From: Parapristionchus giblindavisi
Taxonomy: Eukaryota > Nematoda > Chromadorea > Rhabditida > Diplogasteridae
Direction: 5' to 3'
Assembly (NCBI GenBank): GCA_943737045.1
Contig: CALSFV010000232.1
Location: 682,001-746,000 of the forward strand
Length of the DNA: 64,000 nucleotides
Shown here: piece after piece, positions 39,900 through 50,638 of the stretch
Layout: each line of letters starts with the position of its first letter
Numbering within the stretch: the stretch's first letter is position 1
Program-made: the position numbers and the translations under genes
The notes under the pieces: model-generated
Database searches by the model: none
What the model was told of the DNA's origin: nothing
Seen by the model: the letters and a program-made list of their open reading frames with translations, nothing else

Positions 39900-40550
39900 A
39901 CAGACAGGGAGAGAAAAAAAGAGTTTCGTAAATTCGGTCAACTTGAACAGCACATCTCCACTGGGAAACACGAATATCAGCCCGAAAGGTTGACCATTCA
40001 CGAGTATGTAACTGCGCAAGCATCTCGTTCTGTCGGAATCAACATGTGAACAGCTTCTCTTGACAGTGCTGTCGCTAGTTCGATACATGATGGACCTTCT
40101 GACCTCGACCCGGGATGGGCACTCCGTGAAACGAAGAAGAGAAATACGCACGACAAGCATGCACGCGAATTAATTCGCCAGTTCTTCAAAGAGAAACGAG
40201 AGAAGGGAGAGAAGGCAAATCCGAACGAAGCGGAAAAATTCATGAAGAATGCAAAAAGAGCAGATGGATCAATGAAGATATCTCCGAGGAATAGATTGTC
40301 CATCACTCAGATCAAATCCCTTATCAATGGTTTACTGAAGAAAGAAAATGAGAAGAAGAAGCCCGCACACATTCCTCGCCATGATTCGACGGATGAAGAA
40401 AGTGAGGATGATGTTGAGGAGTCTGACGATGAAGATGCATTGCAACATCTCATTCTGAGACACAAGAACGAGATATTCTGTGATGATGAGAGTGAAGAGA
40501 GCGACACCGAACAGGAAGAGCCGAACAAAAAACGTGGACGTCGTAACTAG
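39900..40550 (+). CDS. C2H2-like/GWAL/acidic-tail ORF inside the TIR element (one in-frame stop)
   Basis: One frame is open from 39900 to the TAA/TAG at 40548 except for a TGA at 40047-40049. The first part has the C-terminal half of a zinc-finger-like unit (FRKFGQLEQHISTGKHEYQ, 39921-39977). The second reads DPGWALRE, then a basic stretch, then SITQIKSLINGLLKKE, then an Asp/Glu/Ser-rich tail ending KKRGRRN (likely nuclear). The order half-finger, GWAL, QI-x-x-x-x-x-L resembles C2H2 proteins common in invertebrate genomes; this is recall, unverified. The TGA could be a real stop or lie in a 21-base GTGAAC...CAG segment whose removal keeps frame, but that is too short for a normal nematode intron. 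A downstream Met at 40242 gives a 102-residue product. Confidence 0.55.
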
Positions 40551-40708
40551 CACTATTCATTCGATTGTCATCCGTTGTTCGCCAATTTGTCGTCCATTTC
40601 TCTTTGTAATATGTTATTTCAATGTAAATTGTTTTCAATTATGACTGATTTCTCTAATAAATGTATCTTATCTAACATTAGTTTTGACATTTTACTTTAT
40701 CATTCCTT

Positions 40709-40711
<3 letters not shown>

Positions 40712-40764
<53 letters not shown>

Positions 40765-40796
40765 CGAGGAAGGTTTGGGGGGGGGGGGGGGGGGGC
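40712..40796. repeat. (GA)n microsatellite and G run
   Basis: About 24 GA units at 40712-40760 and then an 18-base G run at about 40778-40795. Confidence 0.95.
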
Positions 40797-41924
40797 TCAC
40801 ACTCGTTCTTTGTTGTTCAAATGCAACTCTGTTCGCTCAGAGTTTTCTAACATCTCCATTTCGTGTAGTTGTCAGATGTTAGTCTCCCTTCTCCTTTTTT
40901 TCTCTCCCTGTCTGTTCACGAAAGAGCGTGTGGGAGTGAGAGAGCAGATGATGAGCGGTCGCGCGGAGTTGGGGCGCGTGTAATTTCGATGGCGAATATC
41001 TCGGCTCTACGAGCAGGTAGGCTTTCACTTCCAAAAACATAAATGTTCAAAAACATTATAAGAAATATTATAAAGATTAATTAACATTACTGAAACGTTT
41101 TTTCCACGGGGAAAAGCAAAATACGGTTTTTTTCAAATTTTTCGGAACTTGGTGATTTTGTGTTTCAAATAACTGTCATATATGGGTAGTTTGAGCTCGT
41201 AATGTTTTTTCGGATGTTTTTGAGTCATTTTAGCTCCTTTGCTGTTTCTTGATAATGGAATATTCCGAGGTCGCGTCACTAAATAAAGGAATAAGCCGAG
41301 GTCGCGTCACTAAAATCAACGCTTTTTTTTTCCAATTCGGAAATCCTCTGAAACTTGGGTCATTTTTAGACACATATGGGTGCAACAAAACGCGCATAGA
41401 AGAAAAGTGCACTTTTTTAGATTAGGAAAGTTACGTGACTTTTTCATAAAACCGACCGCCCAGCACCGGCGCATGGTCGAAAAATGACGTCATCAAATGG
41501 AAAATGTTGCGCAAGATCTCCTCTTTCGATTCTTTTTTTGAAAAAGTGTCTATCATTATTTTGAACGGAGTTATGATCATTTTTCTGACGCACACTCGAG
41601 CCAAAAAAACCGTACCTGCCAACTTTGACCTACCGCTATTCGAAAATGAGAGCAGATATGCAAATTCGGCCAACGCAGTTAGATAGAGCATCGTTCAAAG
41701 TACTTAATCTGAATTTTTCAGGGGGTCGAATTTTCTATGTCCGCGGACCCTCCGAAACGGTCGATTTTCTCGCGATTCCTCTCATATACGGATTACCAAG
41801 GAGCGCTCAAGCGCTCGATGTTGACGTTCTAGAAGGATTGATAGGAATGATCTGCCCTGTTCAAACAGTCATCCCTGACTATGTGATCGTTCTTTGATCA
41901 TAGAGGAGAGTGAGCAACTGCGAG

Positions 41925-42285
41925 AGAGTACAGACAGAGTGTGAGAGTGTGGGAAAGCGAGAGAGTGCAGAGAAAGGAAACATATGCCGTCCTCAATGAT
42001 CTACCATCAATAGTGTTGCTGACTCATTGGCGATTCCCTAACTTGTCTGTCTCTTCCACTCCGTTTTTCTTCTTCTGTCGTTTCGTCGCTCTTCGCTTTC
42101 CTTTCCGAAATCGATCTTTGATCTTTGCATTCTCGTCCCTCTCTTTCTCGCGACTTCATCACTTTCTACAGAGAGCGTGCTAACGTACGAAAGAGCAGAC
42201 GGAGTGAGAGAGTGTGGGAAAGCGAGAGAGTGAAGAGAAAGAAAACAATGGTCTCGCCAATTGTCTATCATCGATAATGTTAATT
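41925..42285. repeat. Local duplication with GAGAGTG tracts
   Basis: GTGTGGGAAAGCGAGAGAGTG and GAGAAAG occur at 41946 and again at 42210, each followed by a similar AATG...CTACCATC or CTATCATC block. Bases 42285-42760 hold only pyrimidine-rich sequence. Confidence 0.6.
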
Positions 42286-42765
42286 ATCCATTCTATGTCG
42301 TTTACCTTATTGTTTAAGTGGAACTTGTCGCTACACCTTTTTTCTTAAAAATTCTTTTTTATTCATAAATATATTACATATAGTTCAGAATCTTGCTATT
42401 TTTCTCCCTCTTCCTTTCCTTCTCCACCTCTCCATCTCTCTATCTCTCTACTTCTCTCCAATTCCCTCTGACAAAGATCTTTCCATGTTCTCAACACATC
42501 TCTCACCCCTCTTTTCCTCTTTGTGTCTCTCGGTGATTTTCCCGCCCTTATCAGCTATGTCTCTTCCTTATCGTCCCTCTCCTTCTCTATCTCTCTCGTA
42601 ATTATCGATCTGTTATTGCCTGCTATTATTTTTATTTTGTTCATTTGCATCCTATATTCCCCTCGCGTTCCCCTTCGTAACTCGATCTCATGTCTATGAT
42701 TCACATTCCAAACTGAACTACTACTTTTACTATTGAACTATTGGATAATGTCAAATTCATTTCAG

Positions 42766-42912
42766 AGCTCCATGGGCTGTCGTCAGTGGCCGTATCCATG
42801 TTGCGCGACGAATCGCCCAATGGCAGGAAGGCAATTGTCTTCGTCTTCGAACAAACGTCAAGATCATATGTGACGACGTCGGACCTTCTACGATCCGTTG
42901 CAGATCTTGGAG
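42766..42912 (+). CDS. Possible isolated exon, function unknown
   Basis: 147 bases bounded by CATTTCAG and GGAG-GTACGA, open in phase 1-1: LHGLSSVAVSMLRDESPNGR then KAIVFVFEQTSRSYVTTSDL then LRSVADLG. No neighbouring exon in compatible phase was found on this strand, and the frame on the other strand is also open. It may be a gene relic or a captured exon. Not recognised. Confidence 0.3.
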
Positions 42913-43139
42913 GTACGATTCTATCCTTTTCCACTTTGCTACTTTTCTTTTCTTTTCATGGCTTCCGAACATAAAATTTCTATCCTTTCTGTCCTTCTCA
43001 CGATAATGACATCGCTCAACCTTTAATTTTTCCATAGTCATCTTTTTATTTCATTTATTTTATCAGAACATGTTGTTTTCAAAGTGAAATGCGATTCATG
43101 GTGAGCGAAGTCGTTAGCGGAAGAAGTGATCTTTTCTAA

Positions 43140-43700
43140 CCTTAGGTCGTATCCATGAATGGTGGAAAACCGTTTGTCTATAATCGTGACGTCACAACCG
43201 TAGGCGGTGGATTCTCTTCAAGCAACTCCGTATGCTTGTGGCGTCACGTTTATCGCCAAACGGTTTGCCACCGTTCATGGATACGGCCTCTTAAGCAATG
43301 TTCAAAAGAAGCGAAAAGTGGTACTCTAAACTTTGTGATACTGTAAAGAGTGGCGAGTTGCTCTTGCGTAGCTTTTGAACACAGATTATGATAAGAAAAA
43401 TTGTTGAATCAATTGTAATCTATCGTTGTTCATGTCGATTCTTCAATTGGTCGTCGTCAGGCCGTCGCCACTGATGAACTTCTCAATGATAGGTTGAAGA
43501 TGTGAGCAAGCCCACTCCACACCACAAGCCAACTCCGCGACCCTCCTGAGTGCTGCTGAAATGCCTGCTGGATCTGTTTTCAGAAATAATAAAGATATTT
43601 GGGTGTGCTAAGGCTTGCAATCGGTATCCAAGCCCGCGTCGTTAAATGGGAGGAGTTAGAATCGCTATATAAAGACGGTGATTCAAAATGGGGCGGAGCC
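43140..43700. repeat. Duplicate of 35640-36140 (inverted) with a local hairpin
   Basis: GGTCGTATCCATGAATGGTGG at 43145 pairs with CCACCGTTCATGGATACGGCC ending near 43289, a MITE-like hairpin with arms of about 60 bases. The following 43300-43700 matches 35640-36060 in inverse orientation. Confidence 0.75.
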
Positions 43701-43754
43701 ATGCATCGGCATATAAGTACGTGAGTGTCTGAGTAAATGTACATCGTCTGGCAT

Positions 43755-43920
43755 GCGTTCTACTCTGGTTTTTATTTCCCACTGGTCCCCCCAGTAGATT
43801 TCCCAGTGGGGATCTAGCTAGGGGACCAGTGGGAGATTTACTGGGGGACCACTGGGGAGGAGATAGGCACTGGGGGACCAGTGGGAGAAAAATTAGTGCC
43901 CCAGTGGGGGAGTGGGCGTG
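43755..43920. repeat. Cluster of GGGGGACCAGTGGG motifs
   Basis: The near-palindromic block GGGGGACCAGTGGGAGA, or its complement TCCCACTGGTCCCCC, occurs six times or more in 165 bases with variable spacing (CCAGTGGGG, CCACTGGGGAGG variants). A second cluster is at 45335-45475. Confidence 0.8.
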
Positions 43921-44236
43921 GTCTTGCACTGTGATATTGTAGAGAAGAGAGTTATAGTGTTTATCCAAGTATGGACGATACGAATACATTCAGAATAATA
44001 TACAATAAATAAAATAGCATAACAAACTCAACAAAGTAACTATTCTAGAGCTTGTAAATGCCAAATCTCAAAGGGTCTAGGGGACCAAAAGTTTCTTCGT
44101 TTTGCCGGTCTGAATATATTGAAAGATTAGAGGAGGGTCATATAACAATCGATAATGATTACATGACATGAAAAGGTACTGTTATAACATAGAAATAAAT
44201 CAAAGGAGAGAAAAGATCAAAGATCACTTAATCCTC

Positions 44237-44750
44237 TTAGCTGGTCATCTTCTTAATATCCTTCTGATTCATTGACGCGTTCAATGAATTATGCTGAACA
44301 TTCTTCTCAGTCATAAACTTGACGATTTCCTCACATCTTGCTCTTTCCATACCAACTGAAAAGTATTGAATTTTTAATAACAATCTCCCAATTCGTCATC
44401 CACTATTAATAATCCCATAGAAATTGTACATTGTGATTTCAAATACTTCCTTATGATGATTTCAACGATACATCAGTTATCGATTTTCGTCCATGCATGG
44501 CTTAGAAAAACGCGTATTCTTTTTTCACTCGTTGCAAGACCACTCAATCGGAGTAGAGCTGCCAGAGGGTATGAATGGATCTATGAGTGGCCTACCATTG
44601 TTAGAGGTCAAGGAAACGAATGCTCATGAGTATTTTTTTTACCATGCAATTTAATCGGTAGCAAAATAACTAGGATCGTAAATGAACAAGTGGAAGAACT
44701 CACAGTATTCAGTTGGCTGCACTTTGGCCCATGAAGCGAAAAAGTGAACG
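44237..44750 (-). CDS. Possible 3' end of an unidentified gene (two exons)
   Basis: On the minus strand an exon at 44750-44704 reads VHFFASWAKVQPTEY. It joins in phase to 44355-44237, which reads FGMERARCEEIVKFM through KKMTS and a stop. Splice borders are canonical at the junction. A candidate upstream exon near 44985-44935 (DVYGYESEDLKIFAISR) does not join in phase, so the gene model is incomplete or the locus is decayed. Not recognised. Confidence 0.35.
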
Positions 44751-45334
44751 CTAGACTTGCTGAATTTAGAATTAATTAGCTAGCATTGTATTTTTAGAGC
44801 AGAATACGCAGAACTTTGGAAAATTACAAAGTAGTTAATATTTCTATAAAACAATTTATTAAATAAGTGAAAAGCAAATCCATTGGCGCAATATATTTGA
44901 AAATTCAGTCCTCGAAGTGTTGTTCCAACTCTAGAAATAGCAAAAATCTTCAAATCTTCAGACTCGTAGCCATAAACGTCTGAAAGAGAGTAATAAGTTG
45001 ACATGAATGAGGATGGATGAAGACTGTTCTTTTCAAGTTTTTAATATTTTTATCAACAAATAAAATTGACTTGAGGAATAGTTACATAGAATAATATACC
45101 TTTCTCCGGTTCATCATCCGTAGATCTCGACTACTCGTCGGCATATTACCCTATTGAACTTAAATGAAATTATACTTATTTCATAGAATTGGTAAAACAA
45201 AACATATAAATAAGAAAAAAAATTAAAAGACGCCGAACGCAACGCTCACGATAAGAGCCGCAGCGCGTCCAATGAATAGAACACTTTGTCAAATGTATGA
45301 CGAGCGCGCAGTTTCATACTCGTGGTCGCATGGT

Positions 45335-45475
45335 TTTGTCTGGGGGACCAGTGGGAGATTTACTGGGGGACCAGTGAGAAGAAATCTGCATGATTCGCCA
45401 TCTTTAGAGCACTCTCTTGTCCTGGGAAACCACTGGGGGAGCAAAACCACGCCCACTTTTGCTGGGGCCCCACTG
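45335..45475. repeat. Second cluster of GGGGGACCAGTGGG motifs
   Basis: TGGGGGACCAGTGGGAGA, TGGGGGACCAGTGAGA, AACCACTGGGGGAGC and GGCCCCACTGGGAGAAA. Lies directly upstream of a SINE-like element. Confidence 0.75.
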
Positions 45476-45499
45476 GGAGAAAAAAAACAGAGTAATAGG

Positions 45500-45715
45500 G
45501 ACCCATGGCCTAGTGGATAAGAGCTCGGACATTCAGCCCGGCCGGTTGATAGGAAACGAGGTTCGATTCCCCGAAGAAGATTTGCAAAAATATTTTTTTC
45601 TTAATGTATTTCTGCTCTACCTACGATAATGTATAGTGCGCGACAGAGGTCCCGTAGAAATATCGTGAACTAACTTATTTTATTGCCACACATATCTAAA
45701 ATATAGATAAAGCAT
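45500..45715 (+). mobile_element. tRNA-derived SINE-like element, copy 2
   Basis: tRNA-like head with A box TGGCCTAGTGG and B box GGTTCGATTCC (45507-45573), then a tail CTACGATAATGTATAGTGCG and GGTCCCGTAGAAATATC. It matches 35395-35605 in the opposite orientation. Confidence 0.78.
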
Positions 45716-45954
45716 TGTCAATAGACTATTAAGTGACGATTACGGTAGCATTTGAAATGTACAAAAGGAATGAAGACAGTCATTGAAATGAAATTTTAAT
45801 TTGATTATATTCGGCATGCATCCTAAATATGTGACAACATTTTAAATCAACATGTAATGAGTAGAAAACGGAAGGAGATTGGAGGAAATTAGTAGAATTA
45901 TAATATTCAAGCGTTTTCGACATATATTTTCCGACAAAATAATGTTAATAGCCA

Positions 45955-46040
45955 TGATCGTAGACTTATCCAATAATCTCACGATCGCCACAAAAATATT
46001 GGCTGACTCTGGATGTAAAGTATTCAAATTGGAAATGGAA
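45955..46040. repeat. Dispersed repeat shared with 29995-30075
   Basis: ATGATCGTAGACTTATCCAA and ATCGCCACAAAAATATTGGC are the reverse of the blocks at 29995-30075. Bases 46040-46930 beyond it are AT-rich and hold no supported gene. Confidence 0.65.
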
Positions 46041-47282
46041 TAGTAAGTGAGGCTAGTCTTGTTCGTGTCAATTTATTTATTACAGTAATTTAGCTGGTTA
46101 TCATAATCATTAGTATGAGCATCATATCATTATACTCAAGTTTATCAACTGAATACGGCGCAGATAAATTAATTAATTAATACATAATTTAGCATATTTT
46201 TCGACTTTTTCTTGTGAAATCTGTGCCAGGAGAACTATTAGAGCCATTTAGCGTCTTTATTTTATCAAAATTCTTATTTTGAAAAATTTTATATATATAT
46301 TTATATATTTATCACATACTCACGCATGAACGAGACTATTGAAATAATTGCGAAATAATAAGTGATCAATAAACTCTCAAGAAACGATAGATAAGATTAA
46401 ATAATGGATGGGCAAAGGGGTGGGGACGTCTCATGCGAGCCAGTCGTCCATCTCATATCATCGTGTAGTCACTCATGTATATCGTATGAGTGAATGGAGG
46501 AGTTCTTGTGTAGACTGGGAAAAGGACCAGTACTGTAGTCGATGATAGTGAGAATGATCAAGACGACACGTCACAATAGAGACACAATTGGGTAATGTAG
46601 TTGCTATGGGGGAACTGTGAGGGATCAAAGTTCATGCCGCGAAAATGGAAGGGTATTCACTTGTAATCAGTTTTCTCTTGAAATAAGCAAGAGAGTGTCA
46701 GCAAAAAGTTTTGCATTTTTTTCACATTTTTGTCAGTGAAGTTATCCCCGCTCGCCACCCGTGTGAATAGTGTTTGTATTTCGGGTTCAGCGCGCGCGAT
46801 GACACTCTGCGTCTCTGCCCATCTATATACTCTGTTCATCTGGCCACTCTATCACTGATCTCACTCTGAGAGGGAACCACTTCCTATCTTTGAGTCAATA
46901 CTATAGTATAGATAGATATTTCTGGAGACACAGAGAGATCAAAGATCAAAGATTGCTCAAACGAATGATGTAATCAATATTGTGATATAATCAATTTAAA
47001 AAAAAAACTTATTCTGCTTCTGATTACTGTAACCAATAGAAATGTAGGTAAAATGGAATAAATTTTGCTCACTTTCTAAACTAATAAAAAAATATTAGAA
47101 GTGCATCTGCATCGGTTCTTTTCAAGAAATGTACATCTCCTTGATGGATCGATAATCAACAGCTTTAAAGTCTTTTTTCACGTGTGAACCGGAAAAAATA
47201 GTAGATTAGGCAAATTTAACGCGGATTCACATGGTTTCATGCAAAAAAATTGGTTTATTCTGATCGAACAATATTCAAGTTC

Positions 47283-47961
47283 TCAACCGAAGAATCGTCC
47301 GAAGAATCGTCTGTTGAATCCTCGTCTTCTTCCCGTTGTTGTAGCCTTTGTGGCTCCTTCATCAGCTCTTAGAGCTCCATCGATAGCACTCGTTGCTCCT
47401 GTAGGAGCTTCAGTTGGAGCTTCTGTTGGAGCTTCCGAAGATGGAGCCACAGTGGTTTTGGCTGTTGTTTTGCGGCGACGACACCATCTAAATCAGATAT
47501 CGATAAGTTCTTATCAAATCCAAAAATGGACTAATTTAGATTGAATTAATTAGGTTAGCAATTTTACCAAAGTTAACCAACAATTGCAGTTATCTGGTAG
47601 TTATTTCTTTAATATTTGATTGTTACGTATTTTAATCTTCTACCACTTTCCAAGATGTGATAAACATTTATTTAATAATGTCGATATAAATACAAATTCC
47701 CCGAGCTAATAACTCTCCGTTATCTCCACACTCTCTCACCGACAAAGAAATCGAGAGCGCGTTGTCAGAGCGGATATTTTTAATTAGCTCTCGGTTTAAA
47801 GCTTACCTCTTATCGACAACGTGAGGTTCTTCGCTGAAGCCGGATGGATCGATGGGAACCGGACTTGGTTCAGGATACTGGGCAGATGATTCGGAGATGA
47901 AGGATAGAAGAGTGATGAGAAGAAGAGCAAGGAAGAGCTTCATGATGTAATGGATGTTCAT
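47283..47961 (-). CDS. Secreted peptide precursor with RRRGFNRRFFGRFFG tail, copy B
   Basis: Two exons (47961-47807 and 47487-47283) join in phase to give 119 residues. The layout is that of copy A at 26224-26870: signal peptide (LFLALLLITLLSFI), QYPEPSPVPIDPSG, DKRWCRRRK, a Thr/Ala/Pro linker with three EAPT units against two in copy A, and the identical C-terminal RRRGFNRRFFGRFFG. Conservation is highest at the signal peptide and the tail, the pattern of a secreted precursor under selection (inference). 5' and 3' flanks also resemble those of copy A, including the hairpin in the intron, so whole-gene duplication is likely. A minus-strand AATAAA sits near 47250. Confidence 0.78.
47700..47800. 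mobile_element. Hairpin MITE in precursor B intron
   Basis: Left GAGCTAATAACTCTCCG and CTCTCTCACCGACAAAG; right GTTGTCAGAGCGGATA and TTAGCTCTCGGTTTAA. Orthologous position to the copy in precursor A. Confidence 0.7.
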
Positions 47962-48176
47962 AACAATACTAAGCATTCTTTTATACCATTACACAGATGA
48001 CCCAGAATTGGTTTGATCAGCTTTCGTGTTTCGCAAAACACGGAAAAGAGTTTGTGGAATCGAGAGAAGTACGAGAAAAGGGATTGAAATATGTCATAGC
48101 GGAATTATGATTGAGAGAATACATTGTTGACACAGTCAATTGTCCATGAATAAGCAACGATATTATATGTAGATTG

Positions 48177-48410
48177 TACTTGCATAAGAAAATTAGAAAA
48201 TGTATGTCAATACGGAGACAACGGGTGACTCTGCACTCTCTCCCCTAACTCTCTATAACCTCTCCGCTTCTCACACCTCACATGGCTGACCTTCGCCGCG
48301 CTGATATCTTATTTCAACGAGATCGTTCATAGTTTCTGAACAATGAAAAATAAGAAAAAGTCATGCGGACAAAGAAAACAAGAGATTTGTATACGCTCAA
48401 AATTTATTAT
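48177..48410 (-). repeat. GCGTATAAAA family element
   Basis: Reverse-oriented copy: GATTGTACTTGCATAAGAAA at the left and TTTGTATACGCTCAAAA at the right, with CTGACCTTCGCCGCGCTGAT inside. Confidence 0.75.
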
Positions 48411-48889
48411 GTAGTACTACCAACTTTCAAGCAGGCCTGATGGACTACAATAACATCTTCGTGGTTTAAAAAACTTGATCATCAATTTCGATTTCGATAT
48501 GGAGAAAAATAGATGAAAGGATAAGAATTTATCATAAAATTCCACTTCCTTGAGTTACTCTTCTGCACTACAAGATTGCTCACAAGATGAGCACAATGCC
48601 ATTTGTTATAACGAAATAAGTTAATATGGTATGGCCAACTTTGACAAATATTCGATTTTAGGTACTTCGCTAAATCCTCGGTGATATCTTCTTCACTTTT
48701 CTCCACTTTTTTTCATTCACTTTTCTTCGCCTCCTTCCTAGCGGTCGTCTCTGCATATAAAGTAACTCTATTTGAGGTTGTTTCACAGTACGCATGTAAT
48801 ATTCCGAATATTTTTCATGTTTTTCCACTGTTTTATGATTTATGTTTTTCATAGTGTTCACCGCCTCAAATCATTATCGCAAGTATTAA

Positions 48890-48903
48890 CGACATTTCAG
48901 ACG
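48890..48903 (+). promoter_or_regulatory. Probable trans-splice acceptor
   Basis: GACATTTCAG ends at 48900, three bases before the ATG at 48904. This is the expected place for spliced-leader addition in a nematode. No upstream exon with a signal peptide competes with this start. Confidence 0.5.
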
Positions 48904-49928
48904 ATGAAGATCTGGGCTGTTTTATGCTTGCTATGGTCGTTAGTCCAGGCAAAGTTCACCTGGCAGCCGACCATGAACCTTAGTCTCTATGATGGACCCA
49001 ACTTCACCGGCGCTCGTCTCGAATGGACGGTTAAAGATTGCGAAGGCATTCCGAGAGAGTGGTTTGACAGGATCAAATCGGTGGATTTTCCGCCCTTCCC
49101 AGGATGCGTGATCTTCTATCAGGTAATTTTTAACATTTTTAAAAAATTACGAACGTTTCTGAACAGTTGGTTGGCACACCTTCAGAAGCCCGGCAACGAA
49201 CACTATAAAAATAGATCAGCACACAGAGAGCAAACTTACCCAAATGTGGTCTACACATTCACATTCGGACAAATGGTAGCCTAAAAAACCAGTGATTTAC
49301 CCATATGCATGCTAGCATTTGTCTGAATACGGGCAAATCGTTCACCAACTATCGCTACTCGGGTAAATTTAATATCAGTGCACAGTGCCCCTCTAGCATT
49401 ATTTGTAAATTTGTTTTAAATCGTTGGTGCTATGTTGTTCGTTTTTTTCAGAGTCTGAAGTACCCAGAATAAAAAAAGTATTCTGTAGACAAGTCTTACT
49501 CTTCTAAACTGTTTTAGAATTTAGATAGCGAGAGTGATTTTTGATTCATTTTACAACGCACAATAAAAAATTGTTAATATTACAGCGAATTAATTGCATC
49601 AGAGACGAGCCTGACGATCGACTCGTTCTCTCTCACGGTTAGACTTTTTCACATTGTGTTAATTAAGTATTTATTTATAGCTGATCCAATTCGTCTGAAT
49701 CTGAAGTACGACACCTACAACAAGGCGCGCTACATGTATCGTTCGATCGAATACTCGCTTAATCCAATCATGTGCAAGCTGGAGTCGGAAAGGAGCGGGC
49801 TCATGCAGTATCCGGTGTACCAGAACCCCGATGGCTGGAGGGGCACCGACCATATCAATATGGCTAGTGAAGCAGGCGACAAGAAACAGAATAGAGTGGC
49901 TTTTGAGCAGTACGCTGCCTATCAATGA
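48904..49928 (+). CDS. Small secreted protein, beta/gamma-crystallin-like
   Basis: Three exons (48904-49122, 49586-49637, 49681-49928) give 172 residues. A signal peptide (MKIWAVLCLLWSLVQA) is followed by LYDGPNFTGARLEW, the Tyr/Phe-x-G-x-x-F-x-G type turn of a beta/gamma-crystallin Greek key, then DCEGIPREWFDRIKSVDF and PGCVIFYQ. Four Cys in the mature part suggest two disulfides. Exon 3 is Tyr/Asn-rich and ends AFEQYAAYQ. A secreted, calcium- or matrix-related role is possible but not shown. The start is fixed by the acceptor just upstream; an AATAAA lies at 50049. The family assignment is tentative. Confidence 0.75.
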
Positions 49929-50638
49929 CTGATAAACCAAAGAAAAGGACGATAAAACTGATTGATGGAACTAATTTTCATTTTTGCGTATAAAACTTAC
50001 AAACGTCACACTTTCGTATGATTAGATAACATTATATTTACAATTAGTAATAAATGAGAAATAGAATAGTCATGATCTGTAAAAAATAAAATAAAGAGAA
50101 AGGAATTGTGAGAGAGTCCCTTCCATCCATTTCGTTTCGTTTCTTTTATCATACGCGTTTCATCATATATTCATGAACAGGTATGCATATTATTATTATT
50201 ATTTTTTTATTGTCCACTTATATACAGCCGTTTATTTGTGCAAATAAATTGAAATGAGCGTCAAAACACTCTTTTCTCTCCTTGTCATTATTTGTCTCGT
50301 TTCGCGCACATGTACATTGATAAAATAAGAACTTTATAAAAATTTTCGTCCTTTTTTCTCTTGATTCTTTTGCGTATTAGAATGTCATATTACAGTCAAA
50401 GTGAAGTAGCGAATGAATCGATAAAACAGTTTGACAACCTTCCCGGATTTCATGTTATATTTCATTGTTGCCAGATCAATATTATTAAAGCGATTACATC
50501 TTTTGCATAATTTCGATACTGAGCAATTCAGTCATGCAAATTTGCAGTAAAATTATTAAAAATGATATATAGCCTCTCGTCCATTTCATTCGTATCCCTC
50601 CACCTCCTTCGTCGCGGTCGTTTGCTTCACTCTCAACA

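Larger units (their letters stand above)
39002..41788. mobile_element. 2.8-kb TIR element enclosing a C2H2/GWAL-type ORF
   Basis: TATATGAGAGGAATCGC near 39002 is mirrored by GCGATTCCTCTCATATA ending 41788. Arms extend to about 39923 and from about 40894 with few differences (0.9-1.0 kb each). The left arm has three tandem copies of a 32-base unit containing GTGACGCGACCTCGGCTTAT at about 39468-39560; the right arm has two. The unique centre (39924-40893) holds an acidic ORF, a GA microsatellite and a G run. The organisation is like a DNA transposon with long terminal inverted repeats. Confidence 0.85.

Noticed and set aside
40046..40066. A 21-base GT-AG intron removing the stop in the C2H2/GWAL-type ORF
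   Set aside because: Removal would keep frame, but introns this short are not known to be spliced in nematodes; the TGA is treated as a likely stop.
45507..45573. Functional tRNA gene
   Set aside because: The head is shared with 35395-35605 along with a common tail, as expected of a SINE; cloverleaf pairing is incomplete.
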